A DNA stretch of 64,000 bases from VRUE01 sp963729995 (GCA_963729995.1 CAVSPF010000003.1:186001-250000); one strand, 5' to 3'; numbered from the stretch's first letter, positions 17,368 through 26,571 are shown. The notes: generated by a model from the letters alone, not told the origin. Numbers and translations: made by a program.

Positions 17368-18288
17368 ATGCGGGTGGCGGCGGTTCAGCTCGAGGTCGAG
17401 CTCGGGAAGGTCGAGCGGAACCTGGACGAGTCCGAGCGGCTGGCGCGCGAGGCGGCTCGGCAGGGGGCCGAGCTGGTGGCGCTGCCGGAGTTCTTCACGA
17501 CCGGCGCCGCCTTCGTGCCCGAGCTCGCCGGCGCGGCGCTTCCCCCGGATGGGGACGCGACAGCCATGCTCAAGCGGGTCGCAGGGGACGAGAGCATCTG
17601 GATCGGTGGCTCGTTCCTCTGCCGGGACGCCGACGGCGAGGTGCGCAACGCCTTCTTCCTCGCTGGGCCCGACGGCGAGCTGTGCGGCCGCCACGACAAG
17701 GACCTGCCGACGATGTGGGAGAACGCGTTCTACATCGGTGGCACGGACGACGGGGTGATAGATGCCGGTCCGTTCGAGGCCGGGGCCGCCGTGTGCTGGG
17801 AGCTCATGCGCAGCGCGACGGCGCGTCGCCTCGTCGGACGTGTGGATGTCGTTGTGGGAGGGTCGAACTGGTGGAGCGTGCCGTCCTGGCCGCCTCGCAG
17901 GCTGACGCGGCGCATGGAGGACGCGAACGCTCGCACCGCCCTGCATGCGCCCAGCGCGTTCGCCCGGCTCGTCGGCGTCCCCGTCGTCCACGCGGCGATC
18001 AGCGGCGAGATCCGCTGCCGGCTGCCGGAGCTGCCGGTCGTTTCCTACAGGGGGCGCTTCGAGGGCGGCGCCCTGATCGCCGCCGCCGACGGCAGCGTCC
18101 TCGCCCTGCGCCGCGGCGGGGAGGGATCGGGCGTCGTTGTCGCGGACGCCGAGGTTGGCAGGGTGCCCCCCGCCGCGGAGATTCCCAGCCGCTACTGGTT
18201 GCACCGTCGCGGGTTGCTGCCGGCGATTGCCTGGAGCACCGAGCGCCTGCACGGCCGCCGCTGGTACCGCCGTCACGTTCGCTCGTGA
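17368..18288 (+). CDS. Carbon-nitrogen hydrolase (nitrilase superfamily)
   Basis: A 306-aa protein with the nitrilase-superfamily triad. The Glu is in ALPEFFTTG, the Lys in RHDKDLP and the Cys in AAVCWELMRS. The N-terminus MRVAAVQLEVELGKVERNLD is typical of the alpha-beta-beta-alpha fold, supporting the ATG at 17368. The family hydrolyses amide or nitrile bonds (amidases, carbamoylases, N-acyltransferases); the exact class is not clear. The C-terminal 40 residues are Arg-rich. The gene ends at a strong hairpin shared with glnN. Confidence 0.88.
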   Translation: MRVAAVQLEVELGKVERNLDESERLAREAARQGAELVALPEFFTTGAAFVPELAGAALPPDGDATAMLKRVAGDESIWIGGSFLCRDADGEVRNAFFLAGPDGELCGRHDKDLPTMWENAFYIGGTDDGVIDAGPFEAGAAVCWELMRSATARRLVGRVDVVVGGSNWWSVPSWPPRRLTRRMEDANARTALHAPSAFARLVGVPVVHAAISGEIRCRLPELPVVSYRGRFEGGALIAAADGSVLALRRGGEGSGVVVADAEVGRVPPAAEIPSRYWLHRRGLLPAIAWSTERLHGRRWYRRHVRS

Positions 18289-18315
18289 GCCAGGCCCCGC
18301 CTTGTGGGGCCTGGC
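18289..18315. terminator. Bidirectional terminator between nitrilase and glnN
   Basis: GCCAGGCCCC (18289-18298) pairs perfectly with GGGGCCTGGC (18306-18315) across a 7-nt loop. It starts on the base after the nitrilase stop codon and ends 6 bp before the glnN stop, so it can terminate both convergent transcripts. Confidence 0.8.
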
Positions 18316-18321
18316 GCCTTC

Positions 18322-20469
18322 CTACTTGATGAACAGCATCTCCTCGTACTTCGGCAGCGGCCAAAGGTCGTCGGCGACGATCTTCTCCAGCTTGTCCGCC
18401 GCCTCGCGCACCGCCGCCATCGCGGTGAGCTGCTTGTCGCGGGCGTGGATCGCCAGCTCGAGCCCCTCGAGGTCGTCGGGGTAGGCATTGGCTTTCTTGA
18501 GGTCATCGAGTGCGCCGAGCAGCTGGCCTGCCAGGAGTTCGACCTCTTCGCCAGCCGCAGGGAAGTCGGCCTCCTTGGCCAGCGCCAGGTGGCGCAACGC
18601 CGCCGGCAGGATCATCGTCTTGGCGATCGAGAAGGTGGTCTCAGCCTCGATGTTGGCGCGGATGGAGTACTGCTCGACCCAGACCTCGTAGCGGGACTCC
18701 AGCTCGCGCTTCGAGAGCACGCGGTAGTTCTCGAACGCCCGTACGGCCTGCTCGGAGAGCACCTCGGGCAGTGCGTCAGGCGTCGTCAGCAGGTTCTTCA
18801 GACCCCGCCGCTCGGCCTCGGCGTGCCACTCCTCGGCGTAGTTGTCACCGTCGAAGCAGATCTGCTTGTTGGCGGTGTAGGACTCTTTGACGACCTCGAT
18901 CACGGCCTCGGCCGTGTCCATGCCGCCACTCGTCTTCGCCTCCAGCTTGTCGGCCAGCTCGTCGATCGCCTCGGCGACGATCGTGTTCAGAACCGTGTTG
19001 GGGAAGGCGAGCGACATGCTCGACCCCAGCGCCCGGAACTCGAACTTGTTGCCGGTGAAGGCGAAGGGCGAGGTGCGGTTGCGGTCGCCACCGTGCATTG
19101 GCAGCGCCGGCAGCACGGTGGCCCCCAGCTCGAGGAACGAGGCGGGGGTGTGTGGGTCGCCTTCGCCGGTTGCGATCGCCTCGAAGACCCTCTCCAGCTC
19201 GGCGCCGAGGAAGATCGAGATGATCGCCGGCGGCGCCTCGTTGGCGCCGAGGCGGTGGTCCTGGCCGATATGGGCGACCGAGGCTCGCAGCAGCCCCTGG
19301 TGCTTGTTGACCGCCTGGATCACCGCCGCGCAGAAGAACAGGAAGTGGACGTTGTCGGCGGGAGTGTCGCCGGGCTCGAGCAGATTCGTCCCGGTGTCTG
19401 TTCCCATCGACCAGTTGTTGTGCTTGCCGGAGCCGTTGACGCCGGCGAACGGCTTCTCGTGCAGCAGGCAGACCAGTCCGTAGCGGCGCGCGACGCTTTC
19501 CAGCACCTGCATCATCAGCTGCTGGTGGTCGGAGCCGACGTTCGAGTTCTCGAACACCGGCGCGATCTCATACTGGTTCGGCGCCACCTCGTTGTGGCGG
19601 GTCTTGACCGGAATCCCGAGCTTGCGCATCTCCAGCTCGGCCTCCAGCATGCAGGCCAGGATCCGCTCCGGGATCGAGCCGAAGTAATGGTCGTCCAGCT
19701 CGTGGCCCTTGGGCGGCTTGGCGCCAAACAGGGTGCGGCCGGTCGAGATCAGGTCGGGACGCTCGAAGAAGTACTGCTCGTCGATCAGGAAGTACTCCTG
19801 CTCGGCGCCGACCGTGGTGAAGACGCGCTGGCTCTCGCTGTCGCCGAGCAGGCGCAGCGCCTTGATCGCGGAGCGCGAGAGGGCGTCCATCGAGCGCAGC
19901 AGCGGGATCTTCGCGTCGAGCGCCTCGCCCGTCCACGAGGCAAAGGCGGTCGGAATGCAGAGCAGCGCTCCGTTCGGGTTCTCGAGGATGAAGGCGGGGG
20001 AGGTCGGGTCCCAGGCGGTGTAGCCGCGCGCCTCGAAGGTGGCGCGAACGCCGCCGGTGGGGAAGGAAGATGCGTCGGGCTCGCCCTGGATCAGCTCCTT
20101 ACCGGAGAAGCCGGCCAGCGCCCGTCCCTCGCCGATCGGCTCGAAGAAGGAGTCGTGCTTCTCAGCCGTGGAGCCGGTCAGCGGTTGGAACATGTGGGTG
20201 AAGTGCGTGGCGCCGCTCTCGAGCGCCCACTCCTTCATCGCCTCGGCGACGGCGTCGGCGAGCGTCGCGTCGAGTGCCCCGCCGCCCTCCAGCGTCGTGT
20301 GCAGCTTCTCGAAGACGTCGGCCGGCAGGCGTTCGCGCTGCACGGCGACCGAGAAGACGTTGGCGCCGAACGGGTTGTTCTCGGGCTGGGTCAGGTCGAG
20401 CGCGCCGAGGGCCTCGCCGTTCGAGCTCCACTGCGCGGCGGTCACGTTCTGCTGGCGGATACGAGTCAT
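18322..20469 (-). CDS. glnN: Type III glutamine synthetase
   Basis: This 715-aa protein has the length and layout of GSIII rather than GSI (about 470 aa). Features are the N-terminal FSVAVQRERLP region, GSIII-type THFTHMFQPLTG and SGKHNNWSMGTDTG, the latrine-like catalytic strand AEQEYFLID, and KTRHNEVAPNQYEIAP. It condenses glutamate and ammonia with ATP. It lacks the GSI adenylylation loop, so control is probably transcriptional. An ammonium transporter gene lies 4.6 kb away. The promoter region (20470-20660) holds a hairpin that could be regulatory. Confidence 0.94.
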   Translation of the reverse strand: MTRIRQQNVTAAQWSSNGEALGALDLTQPENNPFGANVFSVAVQRERLPADVFEKLHTTLEGGGALDATLADAVAEAMKEWALESGATHFTHMFQPLTGSTAEKHDSFFEPIGEGRALAGFSGKELIQGEPDASSFPTGGVRATFEARGYTAWDPTSPAFILENPNGALLCIPTAFASWTGEALDAKIPLLRSMDALSRSAIKALRLLGDSESQRVFTTVGAEQEYFLIDEQYFFERPDLISTGRTLFGAKPPKGHELDDHYFGSIPERILACMLEAELEMRKLGIPVKTRHNEVAPNQYEIAPVFENSNVGSDHQQLMMQVLESVARRYGLVCLLHEKPFAGVNGSGKHNNWSMGTDTGTNLLEPGDTPADNVHFLFFCAAVIQAVNKHQGLLRASVAHIGQDHRLGANEAPPAIISIFLGAELERVFEAIATGEGDPHTPASFLELGATVLPALPMHGGDRNRTSPFAFTGNKFEFRALGSSMSLAFPNTVLNTIVAEAIDELADKLEAKTSGGMDTAEAVIEVVKESYTANKQICFDGDNYAEEWHAEAERRGLKNLLTTPDALPEVLSEQAVRAFENYRVLSKRELESRYEVWVEQYSIRANIEAETTFSIAKTMILPAALRHLALAKEADFPAAGEEVELLAGQLLGALDDLKKANAYPDDLEGLELAIHARDKQLTAMAAVREAADKLEKIVADDLWPLPKYEEMLFIK

Positions 20470-20571
20470 CGCTTGGTCAGTCCCCCACTTGGCGGCACCC
20501 GGCCGGCGGGCGCGTTCGATTGCCGGTCTACTCCATGCTGAGAGCCCAAGAGCCTAATGGCAGAGCGCCGT

Positions 20572-20603
20572 GGGCGACTTGTACCCCAGTACAAGAATCG
20601 CCC
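20572..20603. repeat. Imperfect 13-bp inverted repeat between corA and glnN
   Basis: GGGCGA+CTTGTAC (20572-20584) pairs with GTACAAG+TCGCCC (20589-20603) with a two-base AA bulge and a CCCA loop. It lies 59 bp beyond the corA stop and about 100 bp upstream of the glnN start, both on the minus strand. It could be the corA terminator or part of glnN control. Confidence 0.5.
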
Positions 20604-20661
20604 TGCGCCTTTGGCCGCCCCGTCGGCCGTGGGCGACACGTTCCAAGGGATGGGCCGGTGC

Positions 20662-21672
20662 TCAGCGCAGGGGGTGGCGGAGGGTCGCGACGAGCCGCTC
20701 GAGGGCGTCCTGGTCGGCCCGCACGGGGGTGCCGCGCCGCTTCACCGCGACCCAGGTCAGCACCGTGGCGAGGATCGGGCCGCCGATGCCGAGCACGAGG
20801 AACGCGGCCAGGGTGTCGATCCGTTCCACCATCCAGGCGAAGTTCATGCCGAAGAAGCCGGTCAGGAAGGTCAGCGGCAGGAAGATCGTCGCGACGACGG
20901 TCAGCCAGTAGATGGTCTCGTTCAGGCGCAGGTTGAGCAGCTTGTCCATCGAGTTGGCGACCGCGTCGATGCCGTCGACCACCCGGTTGAGCTGTTCGTA
21001 GACGCGCTCGAAGTAGCGCTCGTGGTCGGGTTCCAGCCCCTTGATCTGGCCGATCTCCTCGCTGATCCGCTCGAAGGTCCCCCGCTGCGGGCCGAGCTGG
21101 CGGCGCATCGTCGTGAGGCGCAGGCCGATCGCTCGCAGCGCTCCCATCCGCACCCGCGCGCTGCCCGCGTCGCCGGCCAGGACCTGCATCCCCTCGAGGG
21201 CCAGCTCGGTGTCGTTGAGCGCGTCGAAGGCGCTCGCCACCATCGCGTCGAGGACGGCGTAGACGACGTACTGCTCGCTGCGCCCCTTGGTGCTGTAGCC
21301 GGGGAGCAGCGCTGGCAGCGAGACCCGCTCCCGGTGCACCGTGAGCAGGTAGTCGCTGTGGACCATGACGTTGACCTCGATCGCGCCCAGGCGGGGCGCG
21401 TCGCCGCCCTCGACGCTGCCGCTGACCAGGTAGCAGTGGAAGGGGAAGACGACGTGCTGGCCGTCCGCGTGGAACTTGCGCGAGGGCAGCCCGCTGCGCC
21501 CGAAGTCGAGCAATGGGTGCAGGGCGTGCGCGGGGACGTCAAGCGTCTCCGCCAACTCCTCGCGAGGCAGGTTGGCGATGCAGACGTCGGCCCAGAAGAA
21601 GCGGCCCTGCTCACGCAGCGCGGCGATCCGCTCGCGCTCGCTGCCCCCCAGGCCCTCGACGATCTCGCTCAT
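20662..21672 (-). CDS. corA: CorA-family Mg2+/divalent metal transporter
   Basis: The frame from ATG 21672 gives 336 aa. The C-terminus carries two transmembrane helices separated by the CorA pore signature GMN (FFGMNFAWM). It is preceded by a long helical stalk. The N-terminal cytoplasmic domain is alpha/beta (FWADVCIANLPREELAETLDVP). CorA forms pentamers that import Mg2+ or Co2+/Ni2+. The coding frame continues open upstream on the minus strand, but only as the antisense of the beta-oxidation gene. The chosen start gives the normal family length. Confidence 0.92.
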   Translation of the reverse strand: MSEIVEGLGGSERERIAALREQGRFFWADVCIANLPREELAETLDVPAHALHPLLDFGRSGLPSRKFHADGQHVVFPFHCYLVSGSVEGGDAPRLGAIEVNVMVHSDYLLTVHRERVSLPALLPGYSTKGRSEQYVVYAVLDAMVASAFDALNDTELALEGMQVLAGDAGSARVRMGALRAIGLRLTTMRRQLGPQRGTFERISEEIGQIKGLEPDHERYFERVYEQLNRVVDGIDAVANSMDKLLNLRLNETIYWLTVVATIFLPLTFLTGFFGMNFAWMVERIDTLAAFLVLGIGGPILATVLTWVAVKRRGTPVRADQDALERLVATLRHPLR

Positions 21673-21807
21673 CGACGGGTTGAGGCTAGAGCGGGCCCAG
21701 GACGCGATCGCAGCCCGTCCGTATAGCCTTGCGAGCTGGCGTCGAGGCGCACCCAGCGCCACCGTCGCATCCGAGCGCCACATCTCAAAACTGGAGGACC
21801 GAGCCGA

Positions 21808-23808
21808 ATGTTCGTTTCCAAGGCCGCCGTCGTCGGTGGCGGCACCATGGGTGGCGAGATCGCCCAGGCGATCGCCGCCGCCGACATCCCCGTCGTCGTC
21901 AAGGACATCGACCAGAAGTTCGTCGATGCCGCGATCGAGAAGGCGCGGGCGGTGACCGAGGGCCAGCTTGCCCGTCTCGTCAAGAAGGAGAAGCTGACCC
22001 AGGAGCAGGCCGACGCGCGCCTCGCGGAGGTGATGGGCCTCGTGACGGGAGCCACGACGTACGAGGGCTTCGCCGACGTCGACTTCGTCGTCGAGGCGGT
22101 GCCCGAGAAGATGGAGATCAAGCAGGCCGTCTTCCGCGAGCTCGACGCCGCCACGCCCGGCCACGCGATCCTCGCCTCCAACACCTCCTCGCTCTCGATC
22201 ACCGAGATGGGGGAGACGACCCTGCGGCCCGACAAGGTCGTGGGCTTTCACTTCTTCTACCCGGCCTCGGTGATGCCGCTGGTCGAGGTCGTCGCCGGCG
22301 ATGACACGTCGCCGGAGACCGCCACCGCCGCCTACAACTTCGCGCAGGCGATCCGCAAGCAGCCGATCGTCTGCGGCGAGGTACCCGGCTTCGTCGTCAA
22401 CCGGATCCTGATGGCGACGATCGGTGAGATCTGGCGCGCCCAGGAAGAGCAGGGCCTTTCGTTGAAGGCCATCGACGAGGCGATCGCGGCCGCCAAGGTC
22501 GCGCCGATGGGGCCCTTCTTCCTCACCGACCTGCTCGGCCTCGACACCGTGCTGCACGTCGCCGAGCACCTCGCCGACTCCTACGGTGAGGGCTTCTACG
22601 TCCACAAGGGCCTGCAGGGGCTGGTCGGCGAAGGCAAGCTCGGGGCCAAGTCGGGCGGCGAGGGCTTCTTCAAGGATGGTGAGCAGACGATTCCCGGCGA
22701 TGCCGCGCCCGATCCCGAGGAGCTGGTGGCGATGTTCACCGGCCGGGCGCTGATCGAGGCCTGCCTGCTGGTCGAGGAGGGCGTCTGCTCGGTTCGCGAC
22801 ATCGACCTCGGCATGATGGCCGGAGCCGGCCTCGACCCCCGCAGGGGCCTCTTTCCGCCCTTCTGGAAAGCCGATCTGGAGGGGCTCGACTCGGTGCTGG
22901 AGCGGATCGAGCAGCTCGAGGAGAAGTACGGCGAGCGCTTTGCGCCGCCCGTGACGCTGGGGCGACTCGTCGCCCAGGGCCGCCTCGGCCTGAAGGCCGG
23001 GCAGGGCTTCTATCCCTACCCGCAGCCCGACGAGGGCGAGCAGCCCGACACGGTGAAGCTGGAGACGCGCGGCGATGTCGCGATCGCCTGGCTCGCGAAC
23101 CTGCCGATGAACGCGATCTCGCCGGACGTGATCCGCGACCTCGGCACGGTCTGGGAGCGGGTCAAGTCGTCGGGTGAGGTTGGGGCGATGGTGATCGCCT
23201 CCTCGGTCCCGGTCGTCTTCTCGGCCGGCGCCGACATCAAGGCCTTCACCCAGATGGACGAGGCAAGCGGCGAGGAGCTGATCCACACCGCCCACGCGCT
23301 GCTGCGCGACTTCGGCCAGGCCCGCGTGGCGACGATCGCCGCCGTCAACGCGATCGCCTTCGGTGGCGGCTGCGAGCTGGCGATGGCCTGCGACGTGCGG
23401 ATCGCAGCCGACGCGGCCGTCTTCGGCCAGCCCGAGATCAAGCTGGGGATCATCCCCGGCTTTGGCGGCACCCAGCGACTGCCGCGCCTCGTCGGTCCCA
23501 GCAAGGCGCTCGAGATGAACCTGATCGGCGACGCGATCCTCTCCGAGGACGCGCTTGAGTTCGGGCTCGTCAACCGCGTCGTCCCCGATCACGAGCTGTT
23601 CGAGACGTCTCTGATGTGGGCCCGCAAGCTCGCCGCCCAGGCGCCGATCGCGCGCGAGCAGGTGAAGCTCGTATCGGGGAAGGGCGATCTCGACGAGGGG
23701 ATCGAGGCCGAGAAGCAGGGCTTTGCCGCCGCCTTCCGCAGCGAGGACGCCCGGGAGGGCATCGGCGCCTTCCTCACCAAGCGCACGCCGAAATGGAGCG
23801 GCAAGTAG
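21808..23808 (+). CDS. Bifunctional 3-hydroxyacyl-CoA dehydrogenase/enoyl-CoA hydratase (HAD-ECH order)
   Basis: This 666-aa protein joins a 3-hydroxyacyl-CoA dehydrogenase (NAD fold VVGGGTMGGEIA at residues 6-17; catalytic His in GFHFFYPA) to a C-terminal crotonase domain (about residues 420-666). The crotonase has both catalytic Glu positions, in GGGCELAMACD and FGQPEIKLG. The order is the reverse of FadB/FadJ. It matches archaeal and some actinobacterial crotonyl-CoA hydratase/3-hydroxybutyryl-CoA dehydrogenases. TGGAGGA stands about 10 nt before the ATG. The sirtuin gene overlaps its 3' end by 16 bp, so the two are cotranslated. Role: beta-oxidation or C4-CoA conversion. Confidence 0.93.
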   Translation: MFVSKAAVVGGGTMGGEIAQAIAAADIPVVVKDIDQKFVDAAIEKARAVTEGQLARLVKKEKLTQEQADARLAEVMGLVTGATTYEGFADVDFVVEAVPEKMEIKQAVFRELDAATPGHAILASNTSSLSITEMGETTLRPDKVVGFHFFYPASVMPLVEVVAGDDTSPETATAAYNFAQAIRKQPIVCGEVPGFVVNRILMATIGEIWRAQEEQGLSLKAIDEAIAAAKVAPMGPFFLTDLLGLDTVLHVAEHLADSYGEGFYVHKGLQGLVGEGKLGAKSGGEGFFKDGEQTIPGDAAPDPEELVAMFTGRALIEACLLVEEGVCSVRDIDLGMMAGAGLDPRRGLFPPFWKADLEGLDSVLERIEQLEEKYGERFAPPVTLGRLVAQGRLGLKAGQGFYPYPQPDEGEQPDTVKLETRGDVAIAWLANLPMNAISPDVIRDLGTVWERVKSSGEVGAMVIASSVPVVFSAGADIKAFTQMDEASGEELIHTAHALLRDFGQARVATIAAVNAIAFGGGCELAMACDVRIAADAAVFGQPEIKLGIIPGFGGTQRLPRLVGPSKALEMNLIGDAILSEDALEFGLVNRVVPDHELFETSLMWARKLAAQAPIAREQVKLVSGKGDLDEGIEAEKQGFAAAFRSEDAREGIGAFLTKRTPKWSGK

Positions 23809-24563
23809 GCACCCCGTCGACGATCGCGGTCGAGCGGCTGGCTGAGCTGATCCGCGAGTCGAGCTGCACGGTTGCGCTGACCGGGGCGGGGATCTCCGTT
23901 CCATCGGGGATCCCCGACTTCCGCACCCCCGAGACGGGACTCTGGGCGAACGTCGACCCGATGGAGGTCGCCCACATCGACGTCTTCGAGCGCGACCCCG
24001 CTCGCTTCTGGTCCTACTACCGGCCTCGCTTCCACGAGCTCGGCGACAAGCGGCCCAACGCGGCGCACGAGGCGCTGGCCGAGCTCGAGCGGCGCGGGTT
24101 GCTGGAGGGTGTGATCACCCAGAACATCGATCGCCTGCATCGCGCGGCGGGATCGAAGGAGGTGGTCGAGGTCCACGGCTCGATCGAGTCCTCCTCCTGC
24201 ACGCGCTGCGGGGAGTCCTATGAGATCGAGAAGGTCGATGCGCTGTTTGACGCGGACGGCGTCGCCGTCTGCACGGCCTGCGCGGGGCCGGTCAAGCCCG
24301 ACGTCGTGCTCTTCGGCGAGCTCCTTCCCGAGGCCGCGACGGTACGTGCCCGGCAGCTGGCCGAGCGGGCCGAGCTGATGCTCTGCATTGGCTCCTCACT
24401 CGCCGTCCACCCGGTGGCCGCCCTGCCGGAGGTGACCCTCGCAGGCGGGGGTCGCATCGCGATCGTCACGAAGGGCCCCACGCCATACGACGACGAGGCC
24501 GTGCTGAAGCTCAGTGGCGAGGTCGACGCGGAGCTCGGCGCGGTGCTGAGCGCGCTCGCGTAG
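23793..24563 (+). CDS. cobB: NAD-dependent protein deacylase (Sir2/CobB family)
   Basis: This 256-aa sirtuin has GAGISVPSGIPDFR (NAD binding), TQNIDRLH, the catalytic His in VEVHGSIESS, and a zinc site of two CxxC pairs (CTRC and CTAC). GSSLAVHPVA and the C-terminal strand complete the fold. It removes acetyl or succinyl groups from lysines, giving nicotinamide. It starts inside the end of the beta-oxidation gene, so it could adjust acyl-CoA metabolism enzymes post-translationally. That link is inference from the overlap. Confidence 0.93.
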   Translation: MERQVGTPSTIAVERLAELIRESSCTVALTGAGISVPSGIPDFRTPETGLWANVDPMEVAHIDVFERDPARFWSYYRPRFHELGDKRPNAAHEALAELERRGLLEGVITQNIDRLHRAAGSKEVVEVHGSIESSSCTRCGESYEIEKVDALFDADGVAVCTACAGPVKPDVVLFGELLPEAATVRARQLAERAELMLCIGSSLAVHPVAALPEVTLAGGGRIAIVTKGPTPYDDEAVLKLSGEVDAELGAVLSALA

Positions 24564-24578
24564 CGCGGCGCCTTCGGC

Positions 24579-24893
24579 TCAGCCGATCCCGGCCTGCCGG
24601 CAGCTCTCCTCGATCGCCCGCGCCCCCGGCGTGTCGAGCGCAGCGTTCCTGGCGCAGATGCGTCTCGCGCGGGCTCCGCAGGCGTCGACCGGTTCGGCCC
24701 CCGTGACGCCGGGGACGATCGCGTAGATGCAGCCGGGAGCAGGTGCGGGCCTGGAACCGCCCACCGTCCCCAGCACCAGCGCGACGATCGCGACGACCGT
24801 CACCGCGACGGCGGCGATCGCCACATTGCGCTCGCGGCCGCTCAGGCGGCGCAGTGGTGTGTTGACGCGCTGCCAGTGTCCCTCCAGCGGCAT
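24579..24893 (-). CDS. Hypothetical single-pass membrane protein with conserved-looking cysteines
   Basis: A 104-aa protein with a short Arg-rich cytoplasmic N-terminus. A single membrane helix (NVAIAAVAVTVVAIVALVLGTV, about residues 23-44) follows. The ~60-residue external part contains four cysteines (PGCIYA, DACGARAR, ICARN, ESCRQ), enough for two disulfides. No family is recognised. It is convergent with the sirtuin gene, only 15 bp between stops, and divergent from the amt gene. Confidence 0.65.
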   Translation of the reverse strand: MPLEGHWQRVNTPLRRLSGRERNVAIAAVAVTVVAIVALVLGTVGGSRPAPAPGCIYAIVPGVTGAEPVDACGARARRICARNAALDTPGARAIEESCRQAGIG

Positions 24894-25090
24894 GGCGGCG
24901 CACGTTAGCGCAGCCCTCCAAGTACGACGCCGACACCGGGGCGAATCGTCCGCCCCGATCTTTGTACATGTGTATGTGGCGGGGGCTGGCGGGTTCCGGC
25001 AGGGTAGGCAACGCCAGCGTGCGTATCCGATGCCGGGGAAGTTTGCGATGCATCCGGCACGGCCCTCGAAGAGAAAGGAACACCGGATCT

Positions 25091-26449
25091 ATGAATTGGC
25101 TGAGTCCAGGCGACAACTCTTGGCAGCTCACCGCGGCAACGCTTGTCGGCCTGATGAGCGTGCCGGGGCTGGTCGTCCTCTACGGCGGCGTCATGCAGAA
25201 ACGCTGGTCGGTGAACTCGATGATGATGTCGTTCATCGCGTTCGCCCTGGTGCTGATCGTCTGGGTGCTGTTCGCCTTCAAGATGGGCTTCGGGGCGCCG
25301 ATGCACATCTTCGGGGCGAGCAGCGGCTTCTTCGCCAACATGTGGGGCAAGCCGGGCTCGATCCTGAGCAGCAGCGCGCTCCTCGGCCGGGGAGAAATCC
25401 CGAATCTCGGGGAACTCGGCAAGCTGGTCTTCCCGCAGTCGACGCTTGCCTACTTCCAGTTCGTCTTCGCGGCGATAACGCCGATCCTGATGCTCGGCTC
25501 GGTGCTCGGCCGGATCAACTTCAAGGCTTGGATCCCGTTCGTGCTGATCTGGTCGAGCGTCGTCTACACGGTCAACGCCTTCCTGATCTGGGGCGGCGGC
25601 TTCTTCGCCCAGCACGGTGCCCTTGACTTCTCCGGTGGCTACGTGATCCACCTCGCGGCCGGTGTCTCCGGTTTCGTCGCGGCCGCGGTGGTCGGCCCGC
25701 GCCTGCAGCGCGATCGCGAGGTCGACGCGCCGAACAACCTGGCGATGGTCGCGGTCGGGGCCGGCCTGCTCTGGCTCGGCTGGAACGGCTTCAACGGCGG
25801 CGATCCCTACCTTGCCAACGGGATCGCTTCGGCCGCGGTCCTGAACACCAACCTGTGCACGGCGGTCGCCTTCCTGGTCTGGGTTGCCTGGGACTACGCG
25901 ACCGGGCGCAAGCCGAGCCTGATCGGCAGCGTCAACGGCATGATCGTCGGCCTCGTCGCGATCACGCCGGGAGCCGGCTTCGTGAATGGCTGGGGTGCGA
26001 TCGTGATCGGCGTGGTTGCCTCCACCCTCGTCTACTTCGCGCTCAACTACCTGAGCCGGGTGCGGCCCTTCCGCAACGTGGATGACACGCTGGGCGTCGT
26101 CTACACGCACGGCTTCGCCGGCCTTGCCGGCGGCCTGCTTGTCGGGGTCTTCGCCAACTCGGCGATGGGCGCGGCGCCGGGCCTGATCTCCGGCGGCGGC
26201 GGCCACCTGCTCGGCTGGCAGGCCCTGACCGCGCTCTGGGTCATCGTCTTCTGCGCGATCTCCACGTTCATCATCCTCAAGCTGATCAGCCTCGTCGTGC
26301 CGCTGCGGATGACCGAGGAGGAAATGGAGGAGGGTGACCTCGCCGTCCACGGGCACGAGGTGTACCCGTCCGATGTGCCCTCGCTCGGCTTCCCCGACGG
26401 GGTGCCGGTGCACCCAGCGCCGGCACCGGTGTCGGGAGGCACCACGTAG
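25091..26449 (+). CDS. amt: Ammonium transporter (Amt family)
   Basis: This 452-aa protein has 11 predicted membrane spans. It carries the Amt landmarks: the ALDFSGGYVIHLAAG segment (structural Asp and first pore His) and VVYTHGFAGLAGG (second pore His). The gate aromatic region and the C-terminal regulatory tail are also present. The ATG at 25091 has AAAGGAAC upstream; a longer frame upstream is not used because it begins in non-coding DNA. No glnB/glnK gene follows, which is unusual since amt and PII genes are commonly paired. Confidence 0.95.
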   Translation: MNWLSPGDNSWQLTAATLVGLMSVPGLVVLYGGVMQKRWSVNSMMMSFIAFALVLIVWVLFAFKMGFGAPMHIFGASSGFFANMWGKPGSILSSSALLGRGEIPNLGELGKLVFPQSTLAYFQFVFAAITPILMLGSVLGRINFKAWIPFVLIWSSVVYTVNAFLIWGGGFFAQHGALDFSGGYVIHLAAGVSGFVAAAVVGPRLQRDREVDAPNNLAMVAVGAGLLWLGWNGFNGGDPYLANGIASAAVLNTNLCTAVAFLVWVAWDYATGRKPSLIGSVNGMIVGLVAITPGAGFVNGWGAIVIGVVASTLVYFALNYLSRVRPFRNVDDTLGVVYTHGFAGLAGGLLVGVFANSAMGAAPGLISGGGGHLLGWQALTALWVIVFCAISTFIILKLISLVVPLRMTEEEMEEGDLAVHGHEVYPSDVPSLGFPDGVPVHPAPAPVSGGTT

Positions 26450-26493
26450 GAGCGGGCGGCAGGACCGCTCCGCGAATGACGGCAAGCCGTGAC

Positions 26494-26530
26494 CGCAACC
26501 GCCCCCGTGCTTCTTCCGGGGGCGGTTGCG
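26494..26530. terminator. Bidirectional terminator between amt and the LysR gene
   Basis: A 13-bp perfect inverted repeat: CGCAACCGCCCCC (26494-26506) and GGGGGCGGTTGCG (26518-26530) with an 11-nt loop. It lies 45 bp beyond the amt stop and 42 bp beyond the LysR gene stop, in a convergent junction. Confidence 0.8.
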
Positions 26531-26571
26531 CCGTAACGAGGCGCGGGCGGCTGCGGATCAGGGACGGCTTC

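Noticed and set aside
18304..20541. A 745-codon plus-strand open frame opposite glnN
   Set aside because: Mirror of GSIII coding sequence; no recognisable fold, no ribosome site.
20662..23904. A 1080-codon open frame on the minus strand covering corA and beyond
   Set aside because: Only its last 336 codons encode CorA. The rest is antisense to the beta-oxidation gene and is open because of GC-rich codon bias.
24905..25090. Nitrogen-regulator site in front of amt (GTACATGTGTATG stretch)
   Set aside because: It does not match NtcA (GTA-N8-TAC) or GlnR consensus well enough to claim.
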